Assembly (NCBI GenBank): GCA_015520875.1
Contig: WAPD01000098.1
Coordinates: 1-11,172 of the forward strand
Direction of reading: 5' to 3'
Length of the DNA: 11,172 bases
DNA from: Microcaldota archaeon
GTDB taxonomy: Archaea > Micrarchaeota > Micrarchaeia > Anstonellales > J096
Shown here: positions 1 through 7,182 of the stretch, piece after piece
Numbering within the stretch: the stretch's first letter is position 1
Layout: every line of letters begins with the position of its first letter
Made by a program: the position numbers and the translations under genes
Notes under the pieces: model-generated
What the model was told of the DNA's origin: nothing
Database searches by the model: none
What the model saw: only the letters and a program-made list of their open reading frames with translations

Positions 1-777
1 ATAAAGGATTTAATAAAGGGATTAATCGGAGGAAAGGAATATTATGTAAGCTATTCTGAATTGATAACACCACAAACGCTAAAGAGATTGTTAAATGATT
101 TGATAACCAAAATAAATGAATTTAGAGAAGATATAGGAAAGGCATTGATGGAAGGTGTTGATGTTTCCAATTATCTAGAGGAAATAAACACGATTCCCAT
201 TCATTCCTTAGAATCAGAAATACAAACATCCCAGAATTTGTACCCTGTTTATAATAAAATAAAGGAATATATCAGGAAAGTAGAGGAACTATCAACAAGA
301 TATAGGAAAACCTATGAAGATGTTCAAACAAATTATCCTTTCTGGAGGGACCAAGTAAGGAATGAAATCAAGAAATATGGGTCTGTAAGCATAGATGGTT
401 TAACGATGATCCCTTATGGATGGAGATATTGGTTTGCAAAAAAGTTTGTAAATGAATATCCTGAATTTGTGATAGATGAAAACGTTATCAAAAGGCTAAA
501 CCTTCCTAAAAAGGAATTGTTAAAATTGAAATTAAAGCAATTCTATGAAGATTATCCCGAAATAGCTATTATTGTTGAGGATGGAACATTTTATTATGAT
601 GGTCCTAAGAGAACCTTAGTAAAAGCAATACTGACAAAGTTATTATTATCTGACAAGGAAATAGAGGCAGAAGGGGAGATAAACCTATTAAAAACCTTTT
701 CCAAATATAATATAAGGTTTATTGTGTTTGGTAGAAAACACGATGTGGAAAAGTTAGGTGACTTTTATGGACTATAG
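1..777 (+). CDS. Unrecognised protein, 5' end outside window, first gene seen of the gyrase operon
   Basis: The reading frame is open from base 1, with codons before the TTG at 61 that read as normal protein (Ile-Lys-Asp-Leu and so on), so the true start lies upstream and 258 codons are visible. I do not recognise the family. The visible part has a helical, charged first half with a likely coiled coil (roughly visible residues 85-110), then a stretch rich in Trp, Tyr and Phe that contains PFWRDQ and YGWRYWF, then a Lys/Leu-rich helix (KKELLKLKLKQFYEDYPE) and a short beta-like end. I see no signal peptide or membrane segment and no catalytic motif. Its last codons carry the gyrB Shine-Dalgarno site and overlap the gyrB start by 11 nt, so the two are very likely co-transcribed and translationally coupled. 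A role tied to gyrase is only an inference from this position. Confidence 0.75.
   Translation: MKDLIKGLIGGKEYYVSYSELITPQTLKRLLNDLITKINEFREDIGKALMEGVDVSNYLEEINTIPIHSLESEIQTSQNLYPVYNKIKEYIRKVEELSTRYRKTYEDVQTNYPFWRDQVRNEIKKYGSVSIDGLTMIPYGWRYWFAKKFVNEYPEFVIDENVIKRLNLPKKELLKLKLKQFYEDYPEIAIIVEDGTFYYDGPKRTLVKAILTKLLLSDKEIEAEGEINLLKTFSKYNIRFIVFGRKHDVEKLGDFYGL
756..761 (+). promoter_or_regulatory. Shine-Dalgarno site that sets the gyrB start
   Basis: AGGTGA, complementary to the usual archaeal 16S rRNA 3' end, lies 5 nt before the ATG at 767. It decides against the in-frame GTG at 758, which is part of the site itself. The site sits inside the 3' end of the preceding gene. Confidence 0.8.
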
Positions 778-2590
778 CGCAAAGGATATTAAAGTATTGG
801 AAGGGGTTGAAGCGGTTAGAAAACGCCCTGCAATGTACATAGGTGATACAGGTAAAAAGGGGTTCCATCATTTGTTGTTTGAGATTTTGGATAATGCAGT
901 GGATGAATATTTGGCAGGTTATGCCAACTATATTAAGGTAAAATTGGAGGATAGAAAAGCAACAGTAGAGGATAATGGAAGGGGAATCCCTGTAGATATA
1001 CATCCAGAAAAGGGGAAAAGTGCATTGGAATTGATAGCTACAACATTGCATGCAGGAGGTAAATTTGACAGAAAGAGCTACAAATACAGCGGAGGTTTGC
1101 ATGGAGTGGGTGTAACCGTTGTTAATGCCCTCTCTGAGGAGATGGAAATCATCTCAAAGAGAAATGGGAAGATCTACAGGCAAAAATATAGAAAAGGAGT
1201 TCCTATAACGGATGTTGAGGTTATCGGAGAGACACAGGAAACTGGAACAACTGTTTCCTTTAAACCTGACCCTGAGATTTTCGGGGATTTAACCTTTGAC
1301 CCTGAGTGGGTTAGAGAACGTTTAAAGGAACTTTCATTTCTATGTAAAGGTCTAACCCTGGAACTGGAATATAATGGAGAAAAGGAGATATTCCATTCTG
1401 AAAAAGGAATTTTAGAATTATTCAAGCCCCAAGATGTTCTATATGAACCTGTTTATTTTGAGGATGATTGGATTAAAGTGGCATTTTCCCATTCTAAAAC
1501 AGAAGGAAAAGTTCTATTATATACAAATAACATAAAGAATTATGACGGAACGCATTTTTCAGGAATAAAGAGCGCTTTTGTAAAAGCCATAAACGATTAT
1601 CTCTCAAAACAAGGAAAGAAAACTAAGATAACCTGGGATGATATAGAAAGGGATTTAATTCTAGTTCTATCCATTTATATTCCAAACCCTCAATTTGAAG
1701 GGCAGACCAAATGGAAGCTAAACAATCCTGAGATAAAAGGAAAAGTAGAAAGCTTTTTCTACAATAAGCTAAAGGAATGGTTGTATAAATATGACCCAAA
1801 GCCTCTGATAGAGAAAATTCTTGAAAACTATAAAATAAGGAAGGCTATTGAAAGAGCAAAGGAAATAGAAGAAAGTAAAATCTCCATGAAGAGGTCTATT
1901 ATTCCTGGTAAACTGGCAGATGCTGCTTTATCCGATAGGGAAAGAACGGAACTGTTTATAGTTGAGGGAGAATCTGCAGGTGGTTCTGCTAAAATGGGTA
2001 GGGATAAATTCACACAGGCTGTACTGGCATTAAAAGGTAAGATCTTAAATGTGGAGAAATCCACCATCAATAAAATAATAAAAAATCAAGAGATAAAGAA
2101 TATCTTTGCTGCCCTTGGGATAGATTTTAAGGGAAATGTGGAAAAGTTAAGGTATGGGAAGGTTATAATAATGACAGATGCTGATGTAGACGGCAGCCAT
2201 ATTAGGTCTTTACTATTAGCTTTATTGTATAGGTATGCAAGACCTTTATTGGAACAAGGAAGGGTATATGCTGCCATGCCTCCTTTATATAAAATTACAA
2301 TCGGGGGAAAGCATTATTATGCCTATTCGGATGAGGAAAAGGAGGAAATCCTAAAAAAGCATGAAGGAAAGAAAGCAACAATACAACGTTATAAGGGACT
2401 TGGAGAAATGAACCCAGACCAATTATGGGAAACAACAATGAACCCAGAAACCAGAAACCTAAAACAATTGACATTGGAACATGCAGAACAAGCCGATTAT
2501 TTGATTTCATTATTGTTAGGGGAAGATGTGGAATCTAGAAGGGAATTCATAATAAAGCACGCTAACCTTGTAAAGGAATTGGATGTGTGA
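767..2590 (+). CDS. gyrB: DNA gyrase subunit B (type IIA topoisomerase ATPase subunit)
   Basis: GyrB is the ATPase and Toprim half of the A2B2 gyrase, which passes one DNA duplex through another using ATP. From ATG 767 it is 607 residues. The GHKL ATPase comes first, with E39 and N43 in [19 protein letters not shown] at 69-76 and the ATP lid YSGGLHGVG at 107-115. The transducer follows with the QTK loop at 313-315. The Toprim domain has [10 protein letters not shown] at 400-409 and the metal-binding [10 protein letters not shown] at 471-480. The tail motif [10 protein letters not shown] is at 540-549. The length matches the short GyrB form without the roughly 165-residue insertion of E. coli. 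The ATG at 767 is chosen for its Shine-Dalgarno site and because GyrB normally begins a few residues before its conserved Val-Leu-Glu-Gly-Val-Glu-Ala-Val-Arg stretch. It is followed 4 nt after its stop by gyrA. Archaeal gyrases are generally regarded as acquired from bacteria. ParE of topoisomerase IV is the alternative name. Confidence 0.97.
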   Translation: MDYSAKDIKVLEGVEAVRKRPAMYIGDTGKKGFHHLLFEILDNAVDEYLAGYANYIKVKLEDRKATVEDNGRGIPVDIHPEKGKSALELIATTLHAGGKFDRKSYKYSGGLHGVGVTVVNALSEEMEIISKRNGKIYRQKYRKGVPITDVEVIGETQETGTTVSFKPDPEIFGDLTFDPEWVRERLKELSFLCKGLTLELEYNGEKEIFHSEKGILELFKPQDVLYEPVYFEDDWIKVAFSHSKTEGKVLLYTNNIKNYDGTHFSGIKSAFVKAINDYLSKQGKKTKITWDDIERDLILVLSIYIPNPQFEGQTKWKLNNPEIKGKVESFFYNKLKEWLYKYDPKPLIEKILENYKIRKAIERAKEIEESKISMKRSIIPGKLADAALSDRERTELFIVEGESAGGSAKMGRDKFTQAVLALKGKILNVEKSTINKIIKNQEIKNIFAALGIDFKGNVEKLRYGKVIIMTDADVDGSHIRSLLLALLYRYARPLLEQGRVYAAMPPLYKITIGGKHYYAYSDEEKEEILKKHEGKKATIQRYKGLGEMNPDQLWETTMNPETRNLKQLTLEHAEQADYLISLLLGEDVESRREFIIKHANLVKELDV

Positions 2591-2591
2591 T
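2587..2591 (+). promoter_or_regulatory. Likely Shine-Dalgarno site for gyrA
   Basis: GTGAT overlaps the gyrB stop codon and lies 3 nt before ATG 2595, the common archaeal arrangement GTGATATCATG. It favours 2595 over the in-frame ATG at 2583, which would overlap gyrB by 8 nt and has no site of its own at a suitable distance. Confidence 0.6.
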
Positions 2592-2594
2592 ATC

Positions 2595-4841
2595 ATGATA
2601 ATAAAAATACCTGTAGAAGATGATTTGAAAGAGAGCTATTTAACCTATGCGATGAGTGTTATTGTTTCAAGGGCTATCCCAGATGTTAGGGATGGATTGA
2701 AGCCTGTACAAAGGAGAATTCTTTATTCAATGTATGAAATAGGATTAAGGTATAACAAGCCTCATAAGAAATCTGCAAGAGTTGTGGGAGAAGTTTTAGG
2801 TAAATATCACCCACATGGAGATGCGGCCATCTATGATGCTTTGGTTAGGATGGCACAGGATTTCTCTTTAAATTACCCATTGGTAGATGGGCAGGGTAAT
2901 TTTGGTAGCGTAGATGGAGACCCACCGGCTGCCATGCGATATACTGAGGTTAGACTATCTAAAATAGCTGAAGAATTCTTCAAAGATATTGAATATAATA
3001 CAATAGAATGGAGACCCAATTTTGATAATTCTTTAAAAGAACCTGTTGTATTGCCCGTTACATTTCCTCATTTATTGGTAAATGGAAGTTCTGGTATAGC
3101 TGTTGGAATGGTCACAGAGATTTTGCCCCACAATTTAGGGGAGATAATAGATGCCACTATTGCTTTAATTGATAATAAGGATCCATTGGATTATATTCAA
3201 GGACCTGATTTCCCAACAGGAGGTGTTATTGTAAATAAATCTCAATTAAGGCAATACCTAGAAACAGGTAGGGGGACAGTAAAGGTAAGAGCTTCTTATT
3301 ACATTAAAGACCATAAAATTATAATAACAGATATTCCATATCAAACAAACAAGGCCCGTATTTTAGAACAAATATTGGATTTAAAAGATAGCAATAAAAT
3401 ACAGGGAATAACCACCATTTTGGATAAGAGCACAAAGCAAATAGAAATAGAGATAGGTGTCCATAAGTCCCAAGACCCAGAGGAAATAGCCCAACAATTA
3501 ATCTATTCCACTGATCTTTCTAAGAATTATTATGTAAGGCAAGTGGCTTTGGTAAATGGAAAGCCTGTGTTGATGGGCATTAAAGAAATATTAAGAGAAT
3601 GGATTAAGTTTAGGAAAGAGGTTATAACAAAAAGGGCCCATTACTTTATTGAAAAATGGAAAAAACGCGTTAATATAATAAATGGATTGTTAATAGCTAT
3701 AGATAACATAGACTTTGTAATAGAGACAATTAGAAATGGGGAGACAATAGAAGAGATAAGGGAGAAATTGGGTTCTATAGGGTTGAATGGGGAGCAAATA
3801 GAAGCTGTCTTAAACATGTCTTTAAGGACATTGGCGAAGACAGAGAGGGAGAAGCTGGAAAAGGAGAAAAAGGATCTAGAGGCCAAGATAGCCCATCAAG
3901 AAAATATCTTAAAAGATGTGGAAGGGGAGATAAAGCGAGAGCTTTTAGAGATAAAAAAGAACTATGGAAGGATTAGAAGAACCGAGGTAACAGATGAAAC
4001 AGGTGAATATATAGCAAAGAACATAGTTGTTGGTATTATCTATGGGGAGACAATGATAAAGAAGGTGCCAGAGTTCCCTGTTGGAAAGGTTGGGACCTCT
4101 GGAACTAGATATAACCTAGGGGAAGAGATAAAAGGAGCTATGTTGGCAAGGGAGCTTGAAACCCTTATTCTATTGACAAAGGATGGAGAGGCAATTAAAT
4201 TCTCTCCAAGGCAATTACCAATGCAAGATAGATTGGCAAAAGGACAATATCTAACAAAATATGGTATAGAAAAACCTATTTTGAAAATATTGCCATATAG
4301 GGAAAACGGAGAGCTTGTTCTACTAACAAAGCAGGGTATTATTAAAAAGGTAACATTAAGGATGACAAGGAATGTGTTAAAGGTAATTGGGTTAAATGAA
4401 GGAGATCAATTGCTGGATGCCCAATATATGACAGGTGAGACTATCACGGTTGTTTCAAGAGATGGGAAGGCAGCTAGGTTTAGATCTGAGGAAGTTAGGG
4501 TAATGGGAAGGAGCGCTAGAGGAGTAAAGGCAATGAAAAGCGATAATCTATTGGGGCTTGCAACACATGAAAGGGTTGCTTTGTTCACAGAGAGAGGGTT
4601 TGGAAAGGTTGTTAGCCAATTGCCCATCCATCATAGGGGAACTTCTGGTGTAAAAATTTACAATATAAGTAAAAGAACAGGGGAGCTAAAGGCAATTTGT
4701 AATGCAGACCAAGAAATCGTTCTAGGTAATGAGAAAACTATTTTAAGATTGGAGAGTGCCAAAGTGCCAGAGTTGCCAAGAACCTCTACAGGTAGGAGGA
4801 TAACAAAAAGAGTAACCTTTGCAAGGGCAACATCAGAATAA
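2595..4841 (+). CDS. gyrA: DNA gyrase subunit A (type IIA topoisomerase breakage-reunion subunit)
   Basis: This subunit makes the transient double-strand break of the type IIA enzyme. From ATG 2595 it is 748 residues. [18 protein letters not shown] (26-43) opens the winged-helix domain, [13 protein letters not shown] (69-81) is the DNA gate, and [14 protein letters not shown] carries the catalytic tyrosine Y116. PYQTNKA (248-254) is in the tower. A charged coiled coil spans about 415-450. The C-terminal beta-pinwheel (about 475-735) shows repeated blades, including [10 protein letters not shown] (638-647) and [10 protein letters not shown] (681-690). Two oddities stand out. The GyrA box (QRRGGKG type), expected near 495-505, is replaced by [14 protein letters not shown], and the position equal to E. 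coli S83 is alanine (A77), with the D87 equivalent kept as D81. The missing box makes ParC of topoisomerase IV a possible alternative, though pairing with one gyrB in an archaeon favours gyrase. Confidence 0.95.
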   Translation: MIIKIPVEDDLKESYLTYAMSVIVSRAIPDVRDGLKPVQRRILYSMYEIGLRYNKPHKKSARVVGEVLGKYHPHGDAAIYDALVRMAQDFSLNYPLVDGQGNFGSVDGDPPAAMRYTEVRLSKIAEEFFKDIEYNTIEWRPNFDNSLKEPVVLPVTFPHLLVNGSSGIAVGMVTEILPHNLGEIIDATIALIDNKDPLDYIQGPDFPTGGVIVNKSQLRQYLETGRGTVKVRASYYIKDHKIIITDIPYQTNKARILEQILDLKDSNKIQGITTILDKSTKQIEIEIGVHKSQDPEEIAQQLIYSTDLSKNYYVRQVALVNGKPVLMGIKEILREWIKFRKEVITKRAHYFIEKWKKRVNIINGLLIAIDNIDFVIETIRNGETIEEIREKLGSIGLNGEQIEAVLNMSLRTLAKTEREKLEKEKKDLEAKIAHQENILKDVEGEIKRELLEIKKNYGRIRRTEVTDETGEYIAKNIVVGIIYGETMIKKVPEFPVGKVGTSGTRYNLGEEIKGAMLARELETLILLTKDGEAIKFSPRQLPMQDRLAKGQYLTKYGIEKPILKILPYRENGELVLLTKQGIIKKVTLRMTRNVLKVIGLNEGDQLLDAQYMTGETITVVSRDGKAARFRSEEVRVMGRSARGVKAMKSDNLLGLATHERVALFTERGFGKVVSQLPIHHRGTSGVKIYNISKRTGELKAICNADQEIVLGNEKTILRLESAKVPELPRTSTGRRITKRVTFARATSE

Positions 4842-4842
4842 C

Positions 4843-4850
4843 TTTAAATA
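4843..4850 (+). promoter_or_regulatory. TATA-like box for the leaderless surface-protein gene
   Basis: TTTAAATA lies just after the gyrA stop. Its centre is 25.5 nt before ATG 4872, so transcription should start at or next to the A of the start codon. No Shine-Dalgarno site lies between box and ATG. Confidence 0.65.
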
Positions 4851-4871
4851 GAAAACTAGGGAAAAATAAAC

Positions 4872-6092
4872 ATGATATGGATATTGCTTTTGTTGTTGCT
4901 TTCTTATGGTTATGATGCCTGTAAGCCTGGATTTGATGAAACCATTAATATTAGGGTGTTGGATAAGCAGGGAAGACCTGTTCCAAATGTTTCTGTTCAA
5001 TTGCAATTTTTATTAGATGGGTCTGTATCTCCTAAAAGGTATAAATGGACACCTGTTAAGAAGACAAATGAAGTAGGTTTGGTATCATTTAGGGTTTATA
5101 ACACTCAAAAATATTGGCCAGGGCTTGATTGTGATATTAAGGTTAACCTAACACTCTATAATGAAACTTATTCTTATGAAGTTAGAAACGGGCATATAAG
5201 ATGGTACAGGGATTATATTCTAACCTTGAGAAATAAAACAGAGCAATATCTCTATAGAATAGAAGCATATAAATTGAAAATGAGGTTTAAAGAAGGGAAT
5301 GTATCTGTGCCTGCCAAACTCATTTTATATAAAGATTATATTTTTCCAAATATAACTTATTTTGAGTCTTTTGTGCCAAAATACGTGGATGGCTATGCAA
5401 CCTATAAAGGAATAAAGCGATATTTCAATTATGTGCTTAAAAATGATTCTTATTATGAGATAGAATTTAGGAAGTCCAGGTTTTCCTTAGAGGTTTTAAA
5501 TGATAGATTGGAACCATTAAGCTGTGTATTTTATTATGATAATACATCTGTTTCATTTACAGGGGAATTAAACATAAGTGATTTTAAGCCTGTAATCCAA
5601 GGATATGTTGTGTGCGATGGGAAAAATAAAACTGTTTCAATAATGCCCTATTCTAAAAGGAAATTAATATTGGATGTGACACCACCTGAGGTAAAGAACT
5701 TTAGGGTGATAAAGGCAGATACCGAATATGTGACATTTGCCTTTGATGTCTGGGATCCTAATACATATGCATCTGGTGTTCAAAGAGTGGAACTAAGGTT
5801 TAACGGAGATATCTATCCTGCAATAGATGTGAAAGGCTCTTCCTATTACTATAGGGTACCAAACATTCAGGGAACAATGTCTGTGAAGGCTTTTGATAGA
5901 GAAGATAATATAAAGAGTGTGTTGTTAAATTATACACCTAAAATAGTGGAACCTACGGCTCCAAAGGAAGGAGAAAAGAAAGAAGAAGGGGGTGGAGATA
6001 TAACATGGCTTGTTGCTCTAGTGGGTATCATTGTATTGGGCGGTATAGTGTGGTTTATCAAGTCTAAATTTGAGGAACCGGAGGAGTTCTAA
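4872..6092 (+). CDS. Sequon-rich secreted surface protein with Ig-like regions and a C-terminal membrane anchor
   Basis: The 406-residue product starts with a short hydrophobic signal (residues 2-11, Leu-rich), with cleavage likely near 13-16. Residues 25-48 (INIRVLDKQGRPVPNVSV) resemble the beta strand and turn of carboxypeptidase-regulatory or Big-1 folds. Residues about 270-355 (TPPEVKNFRV, then SGVQRVELRF) resemble an Ig/fibronectin-like domain. A Pro/Glu/Lys/Gly-rich linker (361-375) leads to one membrane helix (378-396) and a short charged tail, so the body should lie outside the cell. I count 11 Asn-X-Ser/Thr sequons, all in the outer part (N39, N92, N97, N121, N143, N160, N191, N224, N234, N252, N353). 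Apart from the membrane anchor it has four cysteines (C17, C87, C218, C248) that could form two disulfides. It has its own promoter and is probably not part of the gyrase operon. The exact family is not recognised; a structural or S-layer-associated role is an inference. Confidence 0.85.
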   Translation: MIWILLLLLLSYGYDACKPGFDETINIRVLDKQGRPVPNVSVQLQFLLDGSVSPKRYKWTPVKKTNEVGLVSFRVYNTQKYWPGLDCDIKVNLTLYNETYSYEVRNGHIRWYRDYILTLRNKTEQYLYRIEAYKLKMRFKEGNVSVPAKLILYKDYIFPNITYFESFVPKYVDGYATYKGIKRYFNYVLKNDSYYEIEFRKSRFSLEVLNDRLEPLSCVFYYDNTSVSFTGELNISDFKPVIQGYVVCDGKNKTVSIMPYSKRKLILDVTPPEVKNFRVIKADTEYVTFAFDVWDPNTYASGVQRVELRFNGDIYPAIDVKGSSYYYRVPNIQGTMSVKAFDREDNIKSVLLNYTPKIVEPTAPKEGEKKEEGGGDITWLVALVGIIVLGGIVWFIKSKFEEPEEF

Positions 6093-6118
6093 GAGGATAT
6101 ATAAAGAGAATGGTAAGG

Positions 6119-6126
6119 TTTTAAAG
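6119..6126 (+). promoter_or_regulatory. TATA-like box for the triple-HTH gene
   Basis: TTTTAAAG is centred 24.5 nt before ATG 6147, the same spacing as at the other leaderless genes here. A second candidate, TATATAAA at 6098-6105, would give a leader of about 20 nt. More AT-rich sequence (6130-6146) lies too close to the ATG to act as the box. Confidence 0.5.
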
Positions 6127-6146
6127 AAGATATATCTCTATATATA

Positions 6147-6818
6147 ATGGGGGTAATTATGCCTAGGAAGAAAAAATTTCAAATAGAAGCTGTTGAAGAC
6201 CCTGTGCTCAATAAGTTAGTTGGTAAAAGTTATGTGGAATCTTTAAAGATTTTAGGGGATATCTCAGAGGAATTGGAGGAGAGAATGGACAACCCTCATG
6301 AGTTGTTTACTGTAAAGAGGGCATATGAATATCTTAAGGAACATGGTGTTAATATTACTTTTAGGAGTTTTAGCGGTAGAATAGAAAGGGGAAAAATACC
6401 TGTAATAAAGATGGGTAGAAAAAGATATATTGCAAAAGAGGTTTTGGACAATATAATAGATTTTGAGAATAAGTATTATAATTTAAGGGATGCTTATAAG
6501 AGATTAAAGAAGGTAACTGGTTTAACCTACAGAGCATTCTTGGGGAGGGTTGAGAAAAAATCTATCCCATATGTAAAAATAAATGGAAAAAGATATATTC
6601 CAAGGGATATTGTAGATACTTTGGTTCATTTACATCAAAATTATTACACAATATCTGAGGCCATTAATGTTTTAAAAAACTACGGTATAAACATAAGGAG
6701 GAACACCTTTGAAAGAAGGGTTGATAGGAATGTCATTCCCCATATAAAGTTAGGGGGAAAAAGATACATCCACAAGGATGTGTTGGACCAACTAATAAAA
6801 GCCGAGCTCTCGTCTTAG
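6147..6818 (+). CDS. DNA-binding protein with three tandem excisionase/MerR-like helix-turn-helix units
   Basis: The 223-residue product has a basic N-terminus (PRKKK), a helical spacer to about residue 50, and then three copies of one unit of 56-57 residues. The units begin at L53 (LFTVKRAYEYL), Y110 (YYNLRDAYKRL) and Y166 (YYTISEAINVL). Each continues with a recognition-helix-like part (FSGRIERGKIPVIKMG, FLGRVEKKSIPYVKING, FERRVDRNVIPHIKLGG), the signature (G)(R/K)KRYI, and a closing helix with the pattern (V/I)(L/V)D. This layout matches the small excisionase/MerR-type HTH family, in which one unit of about 55 residues is usual. No effector or catalytic domain is present, so it is probably a pure DNA-binding protein: a regulator of an extended site or an architectural factor. 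ATG 6147 is preferred for its promoter spacing; ATG 6159 (start MPRKKK) is possible. No phage or integrase gene is nearby, so recombination directionality is unlikely. Confidence 0.85.
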   Translation: MGVIMPRKKKFQIEAVEDPVLNKLVGKSYVESLKILGDISEELEERMDNPHELFTVKRAYEYLKEHGVNITFRSFSGRIERGKIPVIKMGRKRYIAKEVLDNIIDFENKYYNLRDAYKRLKKVTGLTYRAFLGRVEKKSIPYVKINGKRYIPRDIVDTLVHLHQNYYTISEAINVLKNYGINIRRNTFERRVDRNVIPHIKLGGKRYIHKDVLDQLIKAELSS

Positions 6819-6905
6819 ATTTGAGGCCTTTGTTGGGACTATAGGCAGGGCCAAAATCTGTTGGGCTTTAATAAAATGGATGGCGCGTCGATGGTTAGGT
6901 AAAAA
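6819..6905 (+). other. Spacer between the HTH gene and tRNA-Pro, with a possible tRNA promoter
   Basis: I see no ORF here. The first half (about 6824-6866) is richer in G and C than the coding sequence around it, with GGCCTT and AGGGCC able to form a 6-bp stem, which might be a 3'-end hairpin or part of a small RNA. TTTAATAAAA at 6867-6876 is a good TATA candidate that would start transcription near 6897, about 9 nt before the mature tRNA-Pro. No C/D or H/ACA box pair is visible. Confidence 0.35.
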
Positions 6906-6979
6906 GGGGATGTGGTGTAGCCTGGCTAGCATGCGGGCTTAGGGAGCCTGTGACCCCGGTTCAAATCCGGGCATCCCCA
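6906..6979 (+). tRNA. tRNA-Pro, anticodon AGG
   Basis: A full cloverleaf of 74 nt can be folded. The acceptor is GGGGATG (6906-6912) with CATCCCC (6972-6978) and A73 at 6979. The D stem is GTGT (6915-6918) with GCAT (6929-6932), and the D loop holds GG at 6924-6925. The anticodon stem is CGGGC (6934-6938) with GCCTG (6946-6950), closing the 7-nt loop TTAGGGA. The T arm is CCCGG-TTCAAAT-CCGGG. The anticodon at 6941-6943 is AGG, which reads CCU; G35, G36, G37 and A73 are all normal for proline. CCA is not encoded. A at position 34 is very unusual for an archaeon. T-rich sequence follows at once. Confidence 0.9.
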
Positions 6980-6997
6980 CTTTATCTTTTATATCTT
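6980..6997 (+). terminator. T-rich tract after tRNA-Pro
   Basis: The stretch directly after the discriminator base is mostly T on the plus strand, with a run of four T at 6987-6990, as expected of archaeal T-tract termination. It also forms the end of the minus-strand 49-codon ORF, so the two roles overlap. Confidence 0.35.
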
Positions 6998-7131
6998 AAC
7001 TTATGAGCAAAAGAAGAGAACTCAGGCTCTTCCTTCAATCTCTCATTATAACGCTTCTTAAGGATTCTCACAATCGGTGGATCGTTTTTATTAATCTCTC
7101 TTGGTTTTGGGAAGAATTTTTGTCGCTTCAT
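6982..7131 (-). CDS. Small basic protein of 49 residues, unrecognised
   Basis: On the minus strand an ORF runs from the ATG at 7131-7129 to a TAA at 6984-6982. The product begins MKRQKFFPKPREINKNDPP and ends FSSFAHKLRYKR. It has 15 Lys/Arg in 49 residues, no Cys and no membrane segment, with a likely central helix (IVRILKKRYNERLKEE). I recognise no family; a nucleic-acid- or ribosome-binding role would only be a guess from its charge. Support for a real gene: it fills a gap of about 200 nt between tRNA-Pro and the next gene, and its ATG lies 26.5 nt from the centre of the TATA-like box at 7154-7161, the leaderless spacing seen elsewhere here. It uses two CGN arginine codons among six, slightly more than its neighbours. 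Its stop is 3 nt from the tRNA 3' end, on the opposite strand. Confidence 0.55.
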   Translation of the reverse strand: MKRQKFFPKPREINKNDPPIVRILKKRYNERLKEEPEFSSFAHKLRYKR

Positions 7132-7153
7132 GTGTTATTTTATGGTTGAAAAT

Positions 7154-7161
7154 CTTAAAAA
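7154..7161. promoter_or_regulatory. TATA-like box shared by two divergent leaderless genes
   Basis: CTTAAAAA, within CTTAAAAAGG, reads CCTTTTTAAG on the other strand, so it resembles a TATA box both ways. Its centre is 25.5 nt from the plus ATG at 7183 and 26.5 nt from the minus ATG at 7131. No second good box is seen at the right distance for either gene. Confidence 0.5.
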
Positions 7162-7182
7162 GGTTATGAACAATTAATCATT

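Noticed and set aside
758-766. GTG at 758 as the gyrB start
   Set aside because: The codon is part of the AGGTGA Shine-Dalgarno site that serves ATG 767, so the first three residues of the longer version are not expected.
719-1102. 127-codon minus-strand ORF opposite gyrB
   Set aside because: It lies wholly opposite conserved gyrB ATPase codons and the translation is Cys/Phe-rich and low in charged residues, typical of a shadow frame.
4872-4925. Lipoprotein signal with C17 as lipid anchor in the surface protein
   Set aside because: The residues before C17 are YGYDA, not a lipobox of the L-(A/S)-(G/A)-C kind, and the protein already has a C-terminal membrane helix.
6147-6818. Triple-HTH protein as a phage excisionase marking an integrated element at tRNA-Pro
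   Set aside because: No integrase, phage gene or repeated copy of the tRNA 3' end is found in the window, and the protein lies upstream of an intact tRNA rather than inside an element.
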